From positions 2,480,001 through 2,544,000 of the forward strand of contig NC_085853.1 in assembly GCF_020906515.1 (NCBI RefSeq): a DNA stretch of 64,000 nucleotides, in the 5' to 3' direction. Position 1 is the stretch's first letter. The number at the start of each line of letters is the position of its first letter. The notes under the pieces are model-generated. The model was not told where the DNA came from, searched no databases, and saw only the letters and a list, made by a program, of their open reading frames with translations. Position numbers and translations under genes: made by a program. Below, piece by piece: positions 10,372-22,281 of the stretch. Source of the stretch: Vanrija pseudolonga. Its lineage: Eukaryota; Basidiomycota; Tremellomycetes; Trichosporonales; Trichosporonaceae.

Positions 10372-13300
10372 TTAGTGCTTGGCGAGGCGCAGCGCACGGC
10401 GGAGGAGGACGTGGCGCTTCTGTAGCTGCTGTCGTGCGACCCACGCCGCGTCGATCGGGCTCCCGCGGGCGCTGCCAATGGCAGCCGACACCTCCTTCTC
10501 GAGCTGCGCCGTGGAGGTAGCACCGGGCGACTTGAGGGCAGGGAGCGCGGCCACAACCTTTGAGGCATGGGCCGCCGCGTCCATCGAGTTGCGGAACATG
10601 TTGGGCGGCTCTTCGAGGAAGAGGACGTCGAGGGTCGGTGCGGCGGGAGCGAGGGCGGCGAGTTCAGTCCCTGCGCGAGTGGTGAGCGAGCGTCTTTCTT
10701 TAAGTTGCCAACACCACTTACGTGTCTGGCTGGCGTCTGCCACTGTGGCCCAAAGCCAGGCATCCCACACTGCGCGCTCCGCCTCCGTCGTCTGCAGTCG
10801 CTGGCCGAGCCAGTCCCACCACAACGCGACGGCGTGGCTGAGCACCACGGGTCTGCGGAGGCGAAGACCGAGCTCGACGATCTCGGCGGCGTCGCGGCGG
10901 ATGTCCTGGTCGTCGTCTTCGAGCAAACGTACAAGTGTACGGTGCAGAGACGCGAGGGTGGCTGCTGTGGCCGTGGGCGTTGCGGAGAAGAGTAGCGGTC
11001 CAAGGTGAGCCATACAACGGAGAGCGGACGTGCGGCACGGCTCGGACTGAGGTGTCAGTTGATGCTCATGACATCTCGCGCAACTGCTCACCCTGTTCTC
11101 GTCGGATGTCTTGTCAAGGATAGTTGCGAGGACGTCGAGGTTAGCCGAGTCGGCGCCAGCGGCGATCGCACGTCCAAGTGCTGGCAGCGCAGCCTCGCGA
11201 AGTGGCACACATCGCGTCGTCTTAACCACCTTGAGAATGGCGCCTGCGAGCGGGGCGATGCCTGCGTCCGCCTCGGGCGTGGCTGCCCAGGAAGAGAGCA
11301 CATCAAACGCCTTGGTGCGCACAGTGTTGCTGTTCTCCAGGGCACTGAGCTTGATCACTGCCGAGAGGATCTCGGGTGTCTGAAGGGCCAGCGAATTCTC
11401 AACTTTGTCAAGGGCAGCGAGCTGGGCATCCTCGGGAATCTGGGGCGCGAGTAGCGCCACAACATCCCGCGCGACGATTGGCTGGATGAGCACACAGGCT
11501 GCCGCAGACTGGTAGAGGAGGTCCAGTCCGGGCCGGTACGGCTCTGGCGTCTGGAGGATGTTGAGCGCGATACGCTTGGCACCGGGCACAAGGACTGGGT
11601 TGGACGGCGTCGTCGCATTGGCGTAGGCGATCACGCAGTCCAAGATCGCCTTGGGGATGACCGCCGTGCTGGAATCACCCCAGACTTGCAAGCCATCCCG
11701 GAGGCGCAGCTCAAGGATCCGCTTGTCGGCTGCCACGACGTCGTCCCAGTAGATGACGTCGGAGATGAGGCGGCAGAGGAACAGGAGGCGACCGTGGAGG
11801 GTGTTGAAGTCTTTCGAGTCGTGGCTCACCCGTGTAGCAGTGACCTTGGCCCGCTCGAGCGCCTGGCTGGAGGATAGCAGCGAGGATAGCGCCTGCGATG
11901 CGACATCACGGATCTGCCACTCCACGGAACCAAGGTATGGCTCGACGACGGGGAACAGGGAGTCAGCCGTGTGAGCGCCTTCCGGCGACCAGCGAAGGGA
12001 TCGGACAATGATCAGAATGGGGAACAGTGGCGAGTGCTGGGTAAGAGTTGCTGGCCCCTCCTTGCGCGCGCGGCGCAGGTAGTCGGCCACATAGGGGATC
12101 ATCTCTGGGTACCGCCCGTCCCAGGCGGCGAGGGTCTGGCGTCCAGCAAGGGCATTGCGAGTGCCAAACACCTCCTGATAGCGTGCAGTGGCGAGGGATC
12201 GGTGTGCCAGGGTAGAGAACAGGATCAGGCCGACGTTGCGAACGTTCCAGCTGGGACTGGTTAGCGAGCAGAGCAAGGAAACCAGACCTACTTTGACGAC
12301 TCGAAAGCCCTCAGGGCGACCAAGAGCGTGCGCTCAAGGTAACGAGACAAGAACCTAGTCTGCTTTCCATCGAGGAGAACAATCTTGAGCGTGTTCATGG
12401 CGTGGACCTTGGTCTCGTCCTTGGTCTCGGGGCCGAGCTTCGCCATGTCCACCAAACGCTGGATCGAAGTGTCGAGGAGGGCCTCGTCGGCCGAGACGAG
12501 CGCGAGGAACGAGTACGGCAGAGCAGCAGAACGACGCAGGGTCGATAGCTGGCCCAACGCGACCGTGTCCAGCTCCTCCTCAACCCATGACTCTACAAGC
12601 CCAGCGAGCTCCTTGCGAGGCTTGACTGCCTCCACCACGAGCGCGAGAGAGGGTGCAATGCGCGAGAATGTACCGCGGTGGCGGATCTCGTGAAGCCAGA
12701 CGAGGAACGTGCGGCCAGCCTTGTTGATGTCATCGCGGATCCAGATTGTCTGCGTTGCAGACGCGTTGAGTGGAACGGCAATGAGGGCAGCAAGAAGTTC
12801 GCTGAAGTGTCAGTTGAAGCGCAAAAGTGATCAACTCACGCCGCCTCCTTTGTCGCACGCCAACTGCCTGAGAGCAGGTTGGTGTGATCCAAGTCGTCTC
12901 CAGCTTCCGCCTCGTCATCACCGAGCACGTCGTACGCGCGGGCAATTTCATGGGCAGCCGTCTCCTTGCCGTTCTCGGGATCTGTTGAGGGGCCAAGGGA
13001 GATGACCTTCCGGGTGACAGACCACACACGGTCAACGAGTGCGACCAGGCGGTGAAGGACGGGGCTCCAGGCCACCTGCGCCTCTGGGGTCCGGAGATCC
13101 AGGCATCGAACCATCTCGGTGAGAGCGCTCAGAGGGCCGTGGAGTGGGTACTCCACAATGCCGGTGGCAAAGTTCTCCTCCGACTTCTTCACGTGCTGCT
13201 CGAGCACATTCACAAGGTTGTCGATGAAACTGGCAGCCACCTCGGGGCCGGCTGGCAGAACGACCTTTGTGAAGATAATTGTGAGCGCTGAACGCCCGGC

Positions 13301-14966
13301 CTCCGCCTGGGTTCGGCGGGGGTGATTGATCGAGGAGGACGCCGAAGCGAGGAGCTCCTGAGTGGCGGGTGTAGACAGCGTCTCGTAGCCTGCGAGTGGG
13401 AGCGGTGCTCTTCCAATGCTGCGTGTGTCAGCTGAGACATCGGTGTGGGGTGGACAGCTCACATTGATCGCGCTTGTCCTCGGATCTCGGCGAATTCATT
13501 CGCCTGGCAAGCGATGAGGAGGGTGACACGCTTGGGAGTGTAAACGTCCGCCAAGACACTCGGAACATCGCTGAACACGTCAAGGTACCGCGTGAGTGTC
13601 TTGAGCGCGAAGATGCCCCGGAGCGCAGGGTGCGACTGGCTGGCCTCGAGCGACGGGGTGAGGTGGTCGTTCACAAACCAGTGGTGGAAGTCGGCGGCCA
13701 CAGCCAGGCGCTTCTCAGCCTTGGCCTTAATCTCGGGGGTCTTCCCGCGAGAGACGTCCCGGCGGGCGGCGTTCTCCAGCTCCTTGAGGTGCATGAGGAA
13801 GGCGTAGATAGCCGAAGCCATGTCCGTGCGGCCCCTGTCGCGTCAGCCTCAGTTCTGGGAGGGCGCAGCTGAACTCACTCTGCATGAGGAATCATGGTGT
13901 TCCACCTGAAAGCCTCCTTGACCTTCTCCATAACCTCGGGCTCGAGCACATCCTTGCTCCTGGCGACGAGCTCGAACGCCATGATGCGAATCTTGTTGTC
14001 TTCGTGGACGATCGCCTCGTGCAGCCTTTCCGAAGGCACGCCGCTCAGAGGGATGATACCGCTCGAGACACCGAGTGAGGCTGTTGTGATCCATGAAGCG
14101 AACAGGTCGGGCTGGTTAGGCGCGCCGGTGGTGTCGAACATGCTCAGGAGGGTGGAGAATGAGCCACGCTGCGCCTTGAACAGCACGGGAAGGAGGTATC
14201 GGCTGAGCACCTGGACTGCTGTGCCATCCTCACCAGAAGAGACGTAGGGCATCAGCGGCTCGAGCATGAAGCGGTCCTTCTCCTCATCTGAGCCCGTTGC
14301 GAGCTCTCTCCGCCTGCCGAGAAGCGTGACGATAGCAGAGCAACGGACGTTGGCAGAGTCGCTGACCGTCAGGTCCTCGAGAAGGCGAGGAAGGAGATGG
14401 GTCGGGATGCTCTCCTGAGGGATCGACTCGGCCATAATCGACACCGCGACAATGTTGCCCCTGGCGCCGAGGCCATCGCGGAGGACCTCAGTCCACAGGG
14501 GCTGGAGGAGGTGCTGGGAGGCGGAGGACGAGGCAGGTGGAGGCGGAAGAATGGCAGCAAGGCGCGTCGCGGCCGTCATGGCCTCTGCCGAGCGGAGGGG
14601 GTGAGGCTTGACCGTGTTGGACAGCGACTCGAGGAGAAGGGTCGCGAACGGGGCGCGAGGAAGGAGAGTGGGTCCGAGCTTGCTGTAGGTGACTGCGACG
14701 GCGTGTGCCGCGTCCGCTGGGTGCTGCGTCACGGCAAGCGCGATCTGGCGGAACAGGACAATGAGATATGCAAGTCTCTCGAGGGCCTCAGCACCGGCGG
14801 GCGGCTGGAGGACCCGGTCGATAGCATCGGCGAGGAGGGTTCTGAGCGAGGTCAGTGGTTGCGATGGGGGTGGAGACGGGACTTGCCCTGCCAACAAGTC
14901 GCGAGGTGGTGTCTTGTGGAGGACCTTGCGAGCTACCTCGAGCTCTGACATGGATTTCCTCTCCAT
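10372..14966 (-). CDS. TRM732: THADA/TRM732-like HEAT-repeat protein
   Basis: Seven exons: 14966-13879, 13834-13463, 13418-12840, 12801-12292, 12250-11092, 11046-10722 and 10670-10372. Introns are 38-51 nt, and the model gives 1443 aa. The start is the first ATG of the frame (MERKSMSELEV). The whole protein is helical HEAT-like sequence. The diagnostic DUF2428 block is at the third-to-fifth exons: WRATKEAAELL, then KVHAMNTLKIVLLD, then the join ESSNWNVRNVGLILFSTL. This order is the hallmark of human THADA and yeast Trm732. Yeast Trm732 partners the methyltransferase Trm7 for 2'-O-methylation of tRNA position 32; the role here is inferred from that. Two of the introns (45 and 51 nt) are divisible by three and open, so they read through as false coding sequence. 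Confidence 0.85.
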
Positions 14967-15267
14967 CTTGAGCTGCTGTTGTCGCTGCTTGTTCGTGTCG
15001 CGGCGAGTTGTTATCAGCAAGACAAGATTTGTTGTTGCACCAGAAGATCACAACTTTGTGCTCGACAGACACTGATCGATCGGCTCGCAAAAAAATGGTT
15101 CCGTCCATCACCAACAATCGGCATCTCGACCGAACTGATCCACTTCGACGACATCGAGAGAGAGAGACTCTATTGACTTTCTTTCCACTCCATCGCCTTG
15201 CTTGTCTATAGTCTGATCTCGACGTCTATCGACAGCAGGCAACCTAATCACTCGACTCGCATCCGCC
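14967..15267. promoter_or_regulatory. 301-bp divergent promoter TRM732-like / PRP16
   Basis: The two start codons face away from each other with 301 bp between them, so the space must serve both genes. On the PRP16 side there is a GAGAGAGAGA run at 15156-15165 and a CATCGACAGCAGG-rich leader. No TATA box is evident. Confidence 0.55.
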
Positions 15268-18200
15268 ATGTCGTCTGTGAAGCATGAAGCAGGGGAGGAG
15301 GGCGAGACCTTTGTCCACAAGGTCGCCGTCGAGGTGAGTTAGATGGGTCGCTGTCAACCAGCACATCTAACACACCCAGATGTCGCGCATTATGAACTCG
15401 GCCACCCCAAACGAGATCCTTGCTCAGCGAGTGATCGAAATCGCCCGCGGGAACCGAACTGGCACATCCTTCGTCAAGGGTGAGTGACTCCAGCAGCAAC
15501 TGGCGGCGCATCGCTGACCCGTCTCAGCTGTCTCCCTCTTTGGCTCGTTCCCAGAAGAGGCGATATTGTCTCTGCACACTCGCATTCTCACGCATGAGGC
15601 TATGAGGTCCTCGGCGGGCCTCAAGGTCGAGGGTATGGACCACGAAGACGGCGACGTTCTCGCCGCCGACGCGCCGCGCAAGGGTGGTCTGAGGAAACCC
15701 GGTGGCGACGGCCCCAAGTTTGTGGCCAGGCCGGCGTCCCAAACGTCCCAGTACGGTCTGGATAGGCTCGCTGCTCAGAAGCGTGCCGAGGCCGCTGGAA
15801 TCAAGTCGGAGCCGCCGAGCAAGCGCGTCAAGGTTGAGGTCGACGAGGATGAGAACGGGGTGTCCAAGGCAGGAGGCGTATTCAAGGGTGAGTTTGCAGG
15901 TGTGGAGTGCGATGCTGACATGTGTAGTCCCAGCGATCCCTGTCAAGCGCGAGACCGTCCGTGTCAAACCCGATGAGACGCCCAGCCACGGCGGAGGTCT
16001 GTCCGACTCTGCTCGGCAGAAGCTGGAGGCGTATCGACGTCAGAGGAACATGCCTTCGTCGTCGACCACCGCCGACTCGCACGATAAGCGAGAACACCGC
16101 GGCATTGACGACTATCAGTCGCGGTTGAACAAAGGCTCCTGGCAGGACAGGGAAAGGCGGCGAGACGATCGGGGATACAGGCGGGACGACCGCGACTACG
16201 GCCGGCGCGACGACCGACGTGATGACAGGCAAGACCGATCAAACGGCGACCGTCGGGACAACTGGTCGGACGCACCACGGTCAGCCCGCTCCCAGCGCGA
16301 CCTCGATGGCGGAAGTGTCCGTGTGCCTAATCGTGGCTGGGACGAGACCCCAAGTCGTGGCCCAGGAGCCGGTGGATGGGGCAAGGGTGGCGACAGCTCT
16401 CGGCCAGGCAGGAGTTGGGATGAAACTCCCAGCCGAAGGAGTCGTGGTGCTTCTCCCAGCAACGACGACGGCGAGATCCTCGTCGACGGCAAGGAGTGGG
16501 AGGAGGAGCAGGTCCGCCTCGACCGCGACTGGTACAACATTGACGACGAGGGCATGGTCGCTGGCGACGAGGAGCACAACCCATTCCAGCAGTGGAGCAG
16601 CCTCGAGGCGTCCAAGGAGCAGGAGCTGCAAGCCAAGGTCCAGAAGCGACAGACGGCAAGGCAAGCGCAATTTGTGGGTAGCTTGACATAGCCCCCATCA
16701 AGCTAACACTCTCCAGAACGCCGACACGGACAAGTGGGAGAACAACCGAATGCTCACATCGGGTGTGATGCAGGCGGGAGACATCGACGAGGACTTTGAG
16801 GAAGACCAAGACTCGAAAGTACACGTCTTGGTTCACGACCTCAAGCCTCCATTCCTGGACGGACGGACAGCGTACACCAAGCAGCTGGAACCCATCAACC
16901 CTGTTCGTGACCCGACGTCTGACATGGCGGTGTTTGCCAAGAAGGGCAGTACTCTGGTCCGCGACCGCCGAGAGCGCAAAGAGCGTGAGAGGGCGGCCGC
17001 CAAGGCCGCCTCCGTTGCTGGTACAACCCTCGGTAACCTCATGGGCGTGCGCGACGAGCCAGAGCTTGGGGCCGAGGGCCAGAAGGACGGCGTCGACACC
17101 AACTACAAGGCCGACTCGCAGTTCGCCAACCACCTGCAGAAGAACGAGGGTGCCTCCGATTTCTCGCGAACGCGCACACTCAAGGAGCAGCGCGAGTACC
17201 TTCCTGCCTTTGCCGTGCGCGAGCAGCTCATGGCCACGATCCGTGACAACCAGGTTATCGTTGTCATTGGTGAGACTGGATCCGGAAAGACGACCCAGCT
17301 CGGCCAGTTCCTTTACGAGGATGGCTACACTGCCAATGGTTTGATCTGCTGCACGCAGCCGCGTCGTGTTGCCGCCATGTCGGTCGCCAAGCGTGTCAGT
17401 GAGGAGATGGAGTGTGAGCTTGGTAGCAAGGTGGGCTACTCGATCCGTTTCGAGGACGTCACGACGAAGGAGACCAAGATCAAGTGTGAGTTGAATAGCC
17501 GTTGACGATTGCGCAACTGACAAATCCCAGTCATGACGGATGGTATTCTGCTGCGAGAATCACACAGCGAGCCCGATCTCGACAAATACTCCGTCATTAT
17601 TCTCGACGAAGCTCACGAACGCTCGTTGAGTACCGACATCATCATGGGTCTTCTGAAGAAGATTCTCACCCGCCGCCGAGACCTCAAGCTCATTGTCACC
17701 TCGGCCACCATGAACGCCGACAAGTTCTCGAGGTTCTTTGGCAACGCTGCTCAGTTCACCATTCCGGGTCGTACCTTCCCGGTCGAAATCTACCACCACA
17801 AGTCGCCGTGTGAGGATTACGTCGACAGTGCCATCAAGAAGATTCTCGAGATCCATCTCTCCCTCCCCAAGGGTGACATTCTCGTGTTCATGACTGGTCA
17901 GGAGGATATTGAGACGACATGTGCTGTCGTTGAAGAACGGTTGGGAATGGTGGACGATGCCCCACCATTGGCGGTTCTTCCGATCTACTCACAAATGCCC
18001 GCCGACTTGCAGGCCAAGATCTTCTTGCCCACACCAGACGGTCGTCGCAAGGTGGTCGTCGCAACCAACATCGCCGAGACGTCGCTTACAGGTGAGCTTT
18101 GGTGTTCGCGTTCATAGCTGACTTTCCAGTCGACGGAATCCTCTACGTGGTCGACTCCGGCTACTCCAAGGTGAAGATCTACAACCCCAAGGTCGGCATG

Positions 18201-19647
18201 GACGCACTGCAGATCACTCCCATCTCGCAGGCCAATGCCGGCCAACGCACTGGTCGTGCCGGTCGTACTGGACCAGGGTGAGTTGAATGCAATCCTCGGG
18301 GACTCAACTGACACCACAGCTTCTGCTACCGCCTGTTCACAGAGTCGGCTTACATCAACGAGCTGTTCCCCAGCAACATTCCAGAGATTCAGCGAACCAA
18401 CCTCGCCAACACTGTGCTCCAGCTCAAGGACCTCGGTGTCAAGAACCTTCTCGAGTTCGACTTCATGGACCCGCCTCCGCAGGAGAACATTCTCAACTCA
18501 ATGTTCCAGCTCTGGGTCCTCGGCGCGCTGGATAACGTCGGCGACCTCACGGACGCTGGCCGCATCATGGCCGACTTCCCCATGGAGCCGTCCCTGGCGA
18601 AGATGATCATCGTGGCTGCGGAATACAAGTGCTCTGCGGAGATGCTCACCATCGTGTCCATGTTGTCCGTCCCGTCCGTCTTCTACCGCCCGCCACAGCG
18701 TGCAGAGGAGAGTGACGCTGCTCGTGAGAAGTTCTTTGTGCCGGAGTCCGATCACCTCACCCTTCTGCACGTCTACACCCAGTGGAAGAACAATGGCTAC
18801 AGCGACCACTGGTGCATGAAGCACTTCCTGCACCCCAAGATCTTGCGCAAGGCACGCGAGGTCCGTGGTCAGCTGGAGGAGATCATGACCTCCCAAAAGC
18901 TGCCCAATGTGTCTTGTGGAACGGACTGGGATGTTGTGAGGTAGGTGATCGGCTGCACTCATGACACCTGCTGACAGTTCCCAGGAAATGCATTACTGCT
19001 GGATACTTCCACCAGGCCGCCCGTGTCAAGAACCTTGGCGAGTATGTCAACATCAGGACAGGAGTAAGTGACCAGCTGAGAGGTGTGTGAAAGTGCTATG
19101 CTGACCGGCCGCAGTTGCCTTGCGTCCTTCACCCTACCAGTGCCCTGTACGGTCTGGGCTACATGCCCGACTACGTCGTGTACCATGAACGTGAGCTAGG
19201 TTGTCTGCATAACGGGCCCAGCTGACACACACAGTTGTCCTCACGTCCAAGCAGTACATGATGTGCGTCACGTCAGTCGACCCATACTGGCTGGCCGACC
19301 TCGGTGGCGTCTTCTTCTCGATCCGCGAGCGCAACTTCACTGGCCTGGAGCGTGCTCAGGCCAATCGCGACTTTAGCAAGAAGGCCGAGATGGAGGCTGA
19401 CATGGCCCGCCAGCGTGAGGAGTGAGTAACGCGCTCGTGATACCTGTATCCCTACTGACCCCATTGCAGAAGGGAACGCGCCGAAGCCGAGCGTCTTCGG
19501 AAGGAAGCGGCATCCCGTACACCAAAGATTGGCGGCATTGGCGGTGTTGCCTCGACGCCACGAAGCGCAGCGACCCCCAGACGGGCCGGTATCGGCGCCG
19601 GAGCGCGAACCTCGGCGACACCAAGGAGGAGAGCAGGTGGCATCTAA
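15268..19647 (+). CDS. PRP16: DEAH-box splicing helicase Prp16 (DHX38)
   Basis: Twelve exons: 15268-15333, 15380-15479, 15528-15887, 15928-16673, 16717-17485, 17531-18091, 18130-18277, 18320-18940, 18985-19063, 19115-19190, 19235-19421 and 19470-19647. They close to 1296 aa. Residues 1-420 are an RS/RD-rich arm (repeated RRDDRD and DETPSR blocks). A Prp16-type linker follows ([25 protein letters not shown]). The helicase core has Walker A GETGSGKT near residue 609, [13 protein letters not shown] near 705, [17 protein letters not shown] and [12 protein letters not shown]. Then come the ratchet and OB domains with [19 protein letters not shown] and [12 protein letters not shown]. Prp16 remodels the spliceosome before exon ligation. 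The C-terminus adds a basic Gly/Arg tail. All introns are 38-51 nt. It is notable that a core splicing remodeller sits in a genome that must recognise such short introns. Confidence 0.97.
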
Positions 19648-19768
19648 TAGACATAGTGTATAGTATGCAGACCAGCTGCAGATGCTCGAGGGTGTGCGTG
19701 TGGTGCGGTGAGGTCTATCTGATGCTGAGGATGGCGCGGGGGGGGGGGGAGTGGGAGGGATGATGGGG

Positions 19769-21360
19769 CTAGTAGTCGTACTGTCGTGGCTGTAATGGCT
19801 TGTCGTGTTCAAATGCGCTCTCCGAGCTCTTTCGATGGTAGTCGTGGTTGTAGGGGTACGTCTCGGCATACGTCTCTTCACTGCTAAACCCCTCGCTGAG
19901 GCTCTTGTGGTGCTCGGAAGGGCGGGGTGGCCTAGGAGGCGGGTCCCGGCTCTCAGGTGCTGAGGAGATGAACCCCAGCCCGAGCGCATTAGGGTGGTCT
20001 CGTCGCCAGCGCTGTTCGTCGACAGCGAACCAAAAGGCCGCCTGCTCGACGATCGCGCGCTTGCGGTGGCCGATGAGTTTCGAGTAGACAAAGTACAGGC
20101 CCCACGTGGTGGCTAGGCCCGTTGAGACGTAGCTGGTGCGGAGTCAGTCGCGTCACTCCCGGCACCCACGTTGCATAGGTCACGGCGCTGGCGACAATGC
20201 CGATATCCTTGTGTGTTAGTTGGTCTGGGGGGTCAGGTGGCGCCGAGAACGCGTGACGCACATCCGGCTGCGGTGTCAGCTGCGTGGTTTAGAGGGTTAG
20301 CTCACCGAGGACCTCTGCAAACTGGTGGGTTGTCAGTCATGGCGAAGCTGGAGACCCACCTGGAACGGAATCGAGAGCACGACTGTGAGGTTGAACTTGA
20401 GGAACTGGCAGGTCAGGAAGGAACAGTCTGTGGCGACCTACACCCATACCACCCGCTGCTAGGATAGGCTGACGAGTTAGCTTACTTGACTTCTCTCCTA
20501 ACTCACAGTAGTGTAGTGCGACGGAAGCACTGTCAAGCGAATAACAGTAGTGACCCATAGCCCCTGGTCGGTCCAGCACACTGCACACCGGGACCGTGGT
20601 TTCCCGTAAGCGTTGTACGAGTACCCCGCAGGCGGTGGTGGCGGGGCAACGGTCAAGAGCGTGCACGCGAGGAAAACATTGGTACGCGCTACCCTCAAGG
20701 CCTTCTGTCCGAGCATGTACTTGTACAGGCTGCTGTGTGAGTGGCTGTCCGCCAGCTTGCACTTACAAGAAGCCCATTGCCTCACCCAGGAGGACACCGG
20801 CCGCGCCAAGCGCCAATCCCCATAGCCCCCAAATGGCACCAAGGAGGATCAGGATGATGTCTGCACGTTAGTGCCAAGCGGGTTGTGCGCAACTTGGCGT
20901 GCAGGGGCATAGCTCTACTCACCTGCGCCAAGTAGTGGCGGGATGTGAACAACTGCGGAGATGAGCACTGCAATGGCCCAGCTCGCAGGGAAGTTTTTGA
21001 TGTCCTCGCGGTACGGTTCGACGGCCTGGACTACCTGGCGGGTTAGGTCTAGCGGAGTCGGCGACCCACAGTGTCCTTGTACAGGATGAGAAGAATGACA
21101 ACGGCGAGGACGGGTGCCGCGACCAGGTAGTACTTCCACCATTGGGCCCACCAGCGCCATGTGACGAGCTTGCGCCAGGTGATGACGCCGTCGTCGTAGA
21201 TTGCCCGCATCTCGTCGTCGCCCTCGACGATCGCGCGTACCTCCAGGTCGGTATAATACGGGATCGTGACCTCGTCCATCCATGGCTCGAACTTTCCGCC
21301 GCGCGGGGCAGCAGGTATCCTCAGCGGCGGGCGGGTCGGAGATCGGTGGAGCGTGCCCAT
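19769..21360 (-). CDS. TVP38/VTT-domain membrane protein with ultra-short introns
   Basis: Ten exons on the minus strand: 21360-21070, 21034-20923, 20860-20767, 20729-20507, 20468-20442, 20404-20360, 20321-20306, 20267-20262, 20224-20170 and 20132-19769. They give 410 aa with exact phases. Eight of the nine introns are 35-38 nt; the other is 62. The protein has one TM segment near residues 75-95. The SNARE-associated (VTT/DedA) domain follows: VVHIPPLLGAG, GAIWGLWGLALGAAG, GEAMGF, then VIRLTVLPSHYTT joined to AAGGMGFLKFN and LSIPFQFAEVL. The tail is polar. Family members act as scramblase-like membrane remodelling proteins of the Golgi/ER; the role here is inferred. A 6-nt exon (20267-20262) is required if every join is kept short. 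A single 81-nt intron from 20305 to 20225 also keeps frame, so that exon is uncertain. Confidence 0.75.
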
Positions 21361-22281
21361 CGTGCTGGGCTGAGGAGGAGGGAGAAGTGGGAGGAGGTGA
21401 GGAAGGGAGGGAGGAGGGAGGAAGGCGCTGTTGTCGGAGGTTGGCGTCGTGGATTAGGTGAGGGTGTGGGTGTCGGTGGTTCGAGGTCAGGCCGAAGACG
21501 CTCGGTCGTTGAGGATGGGTCTTGGCAAGGAAGTGTGAACAGCGTGGGACGATGTCGTCGGTCGCGAGAGAGTGATACAGTGCGTTGTCGTTGAACGAGT
21601 GACAAGAGACGGGGGGAAGCCGTCGAGGGTACGTATACGCGTGAGGTGGGTGGGGTGGAGATGAAACGAGTGTGAGTGTGCTATAGTATGGAGAGAGAGA
21701 GTCACGGCGTCGTCGTCGTCGGTCAGTTCGACAAAGCAAAGCACGGCGGAGCAAGAGCACAAGGTCAGGCGTCAGGCCCAGGGGTATCGAGCAGGTCAGT
21801 GCGAGGCTGTCTTCGAGTCTCGGCCGCCAGCGCAGTTGGGCCGCCGCCGCAGACGCCACACGCCACCGGCATGCTTTGATCGCTTGTGGGTGTGGCTGTG
21901 GCTGTTGAAAGCGACAATGATGGGGTGAAACCAGCCTTTGGGCATTGTATCGATAGTACAACAGGATGGTCATGGTAATGTATCATTGTGAGGGTTGTGG
22001 GTAGGGTGGCAAGGTGCGTTGAGTGTGCCACACTTCCACAGCGTTGGAGCACCGCGGCTCCAAGCCACCCCCTGTATCCTCCCTCCGCAGTCCCGCACCT
22101 TCAGAACTGCTTTTCCTGATGCCACGCACATGCCAGGAATATCCAAGGGCTATACGAGACTGAGTGCTGTAACTGAATGCATTCGAGAGGTTCATCAACC
22201 CCAGCCCCTGTTCCAAGTTTCACTATCGTTGTTCTAGCTGCTTTCATCCCTTCTCTCCACGTCCCCTCCTACATACTCTCC
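21361..22281. other. promoter side of the VTT gene and 3' side of the sugar transporter
   Basis: The stretch carries no convincing gene. The minus strand between about 21380 and 21700 is a CT-rich leader (CTCCCTCCTTCC-type tract) of the VTT gene. The rest shows no repeat or RNA that I can identify. Confidence 0.5.

Noticed and set aside
10671-11091. apparent continuous coding across two THADA segments
   Set aside because: The 45- and 51-nt segments have GT-AG ends and branch sites and are divisible by three, so they are open introns.
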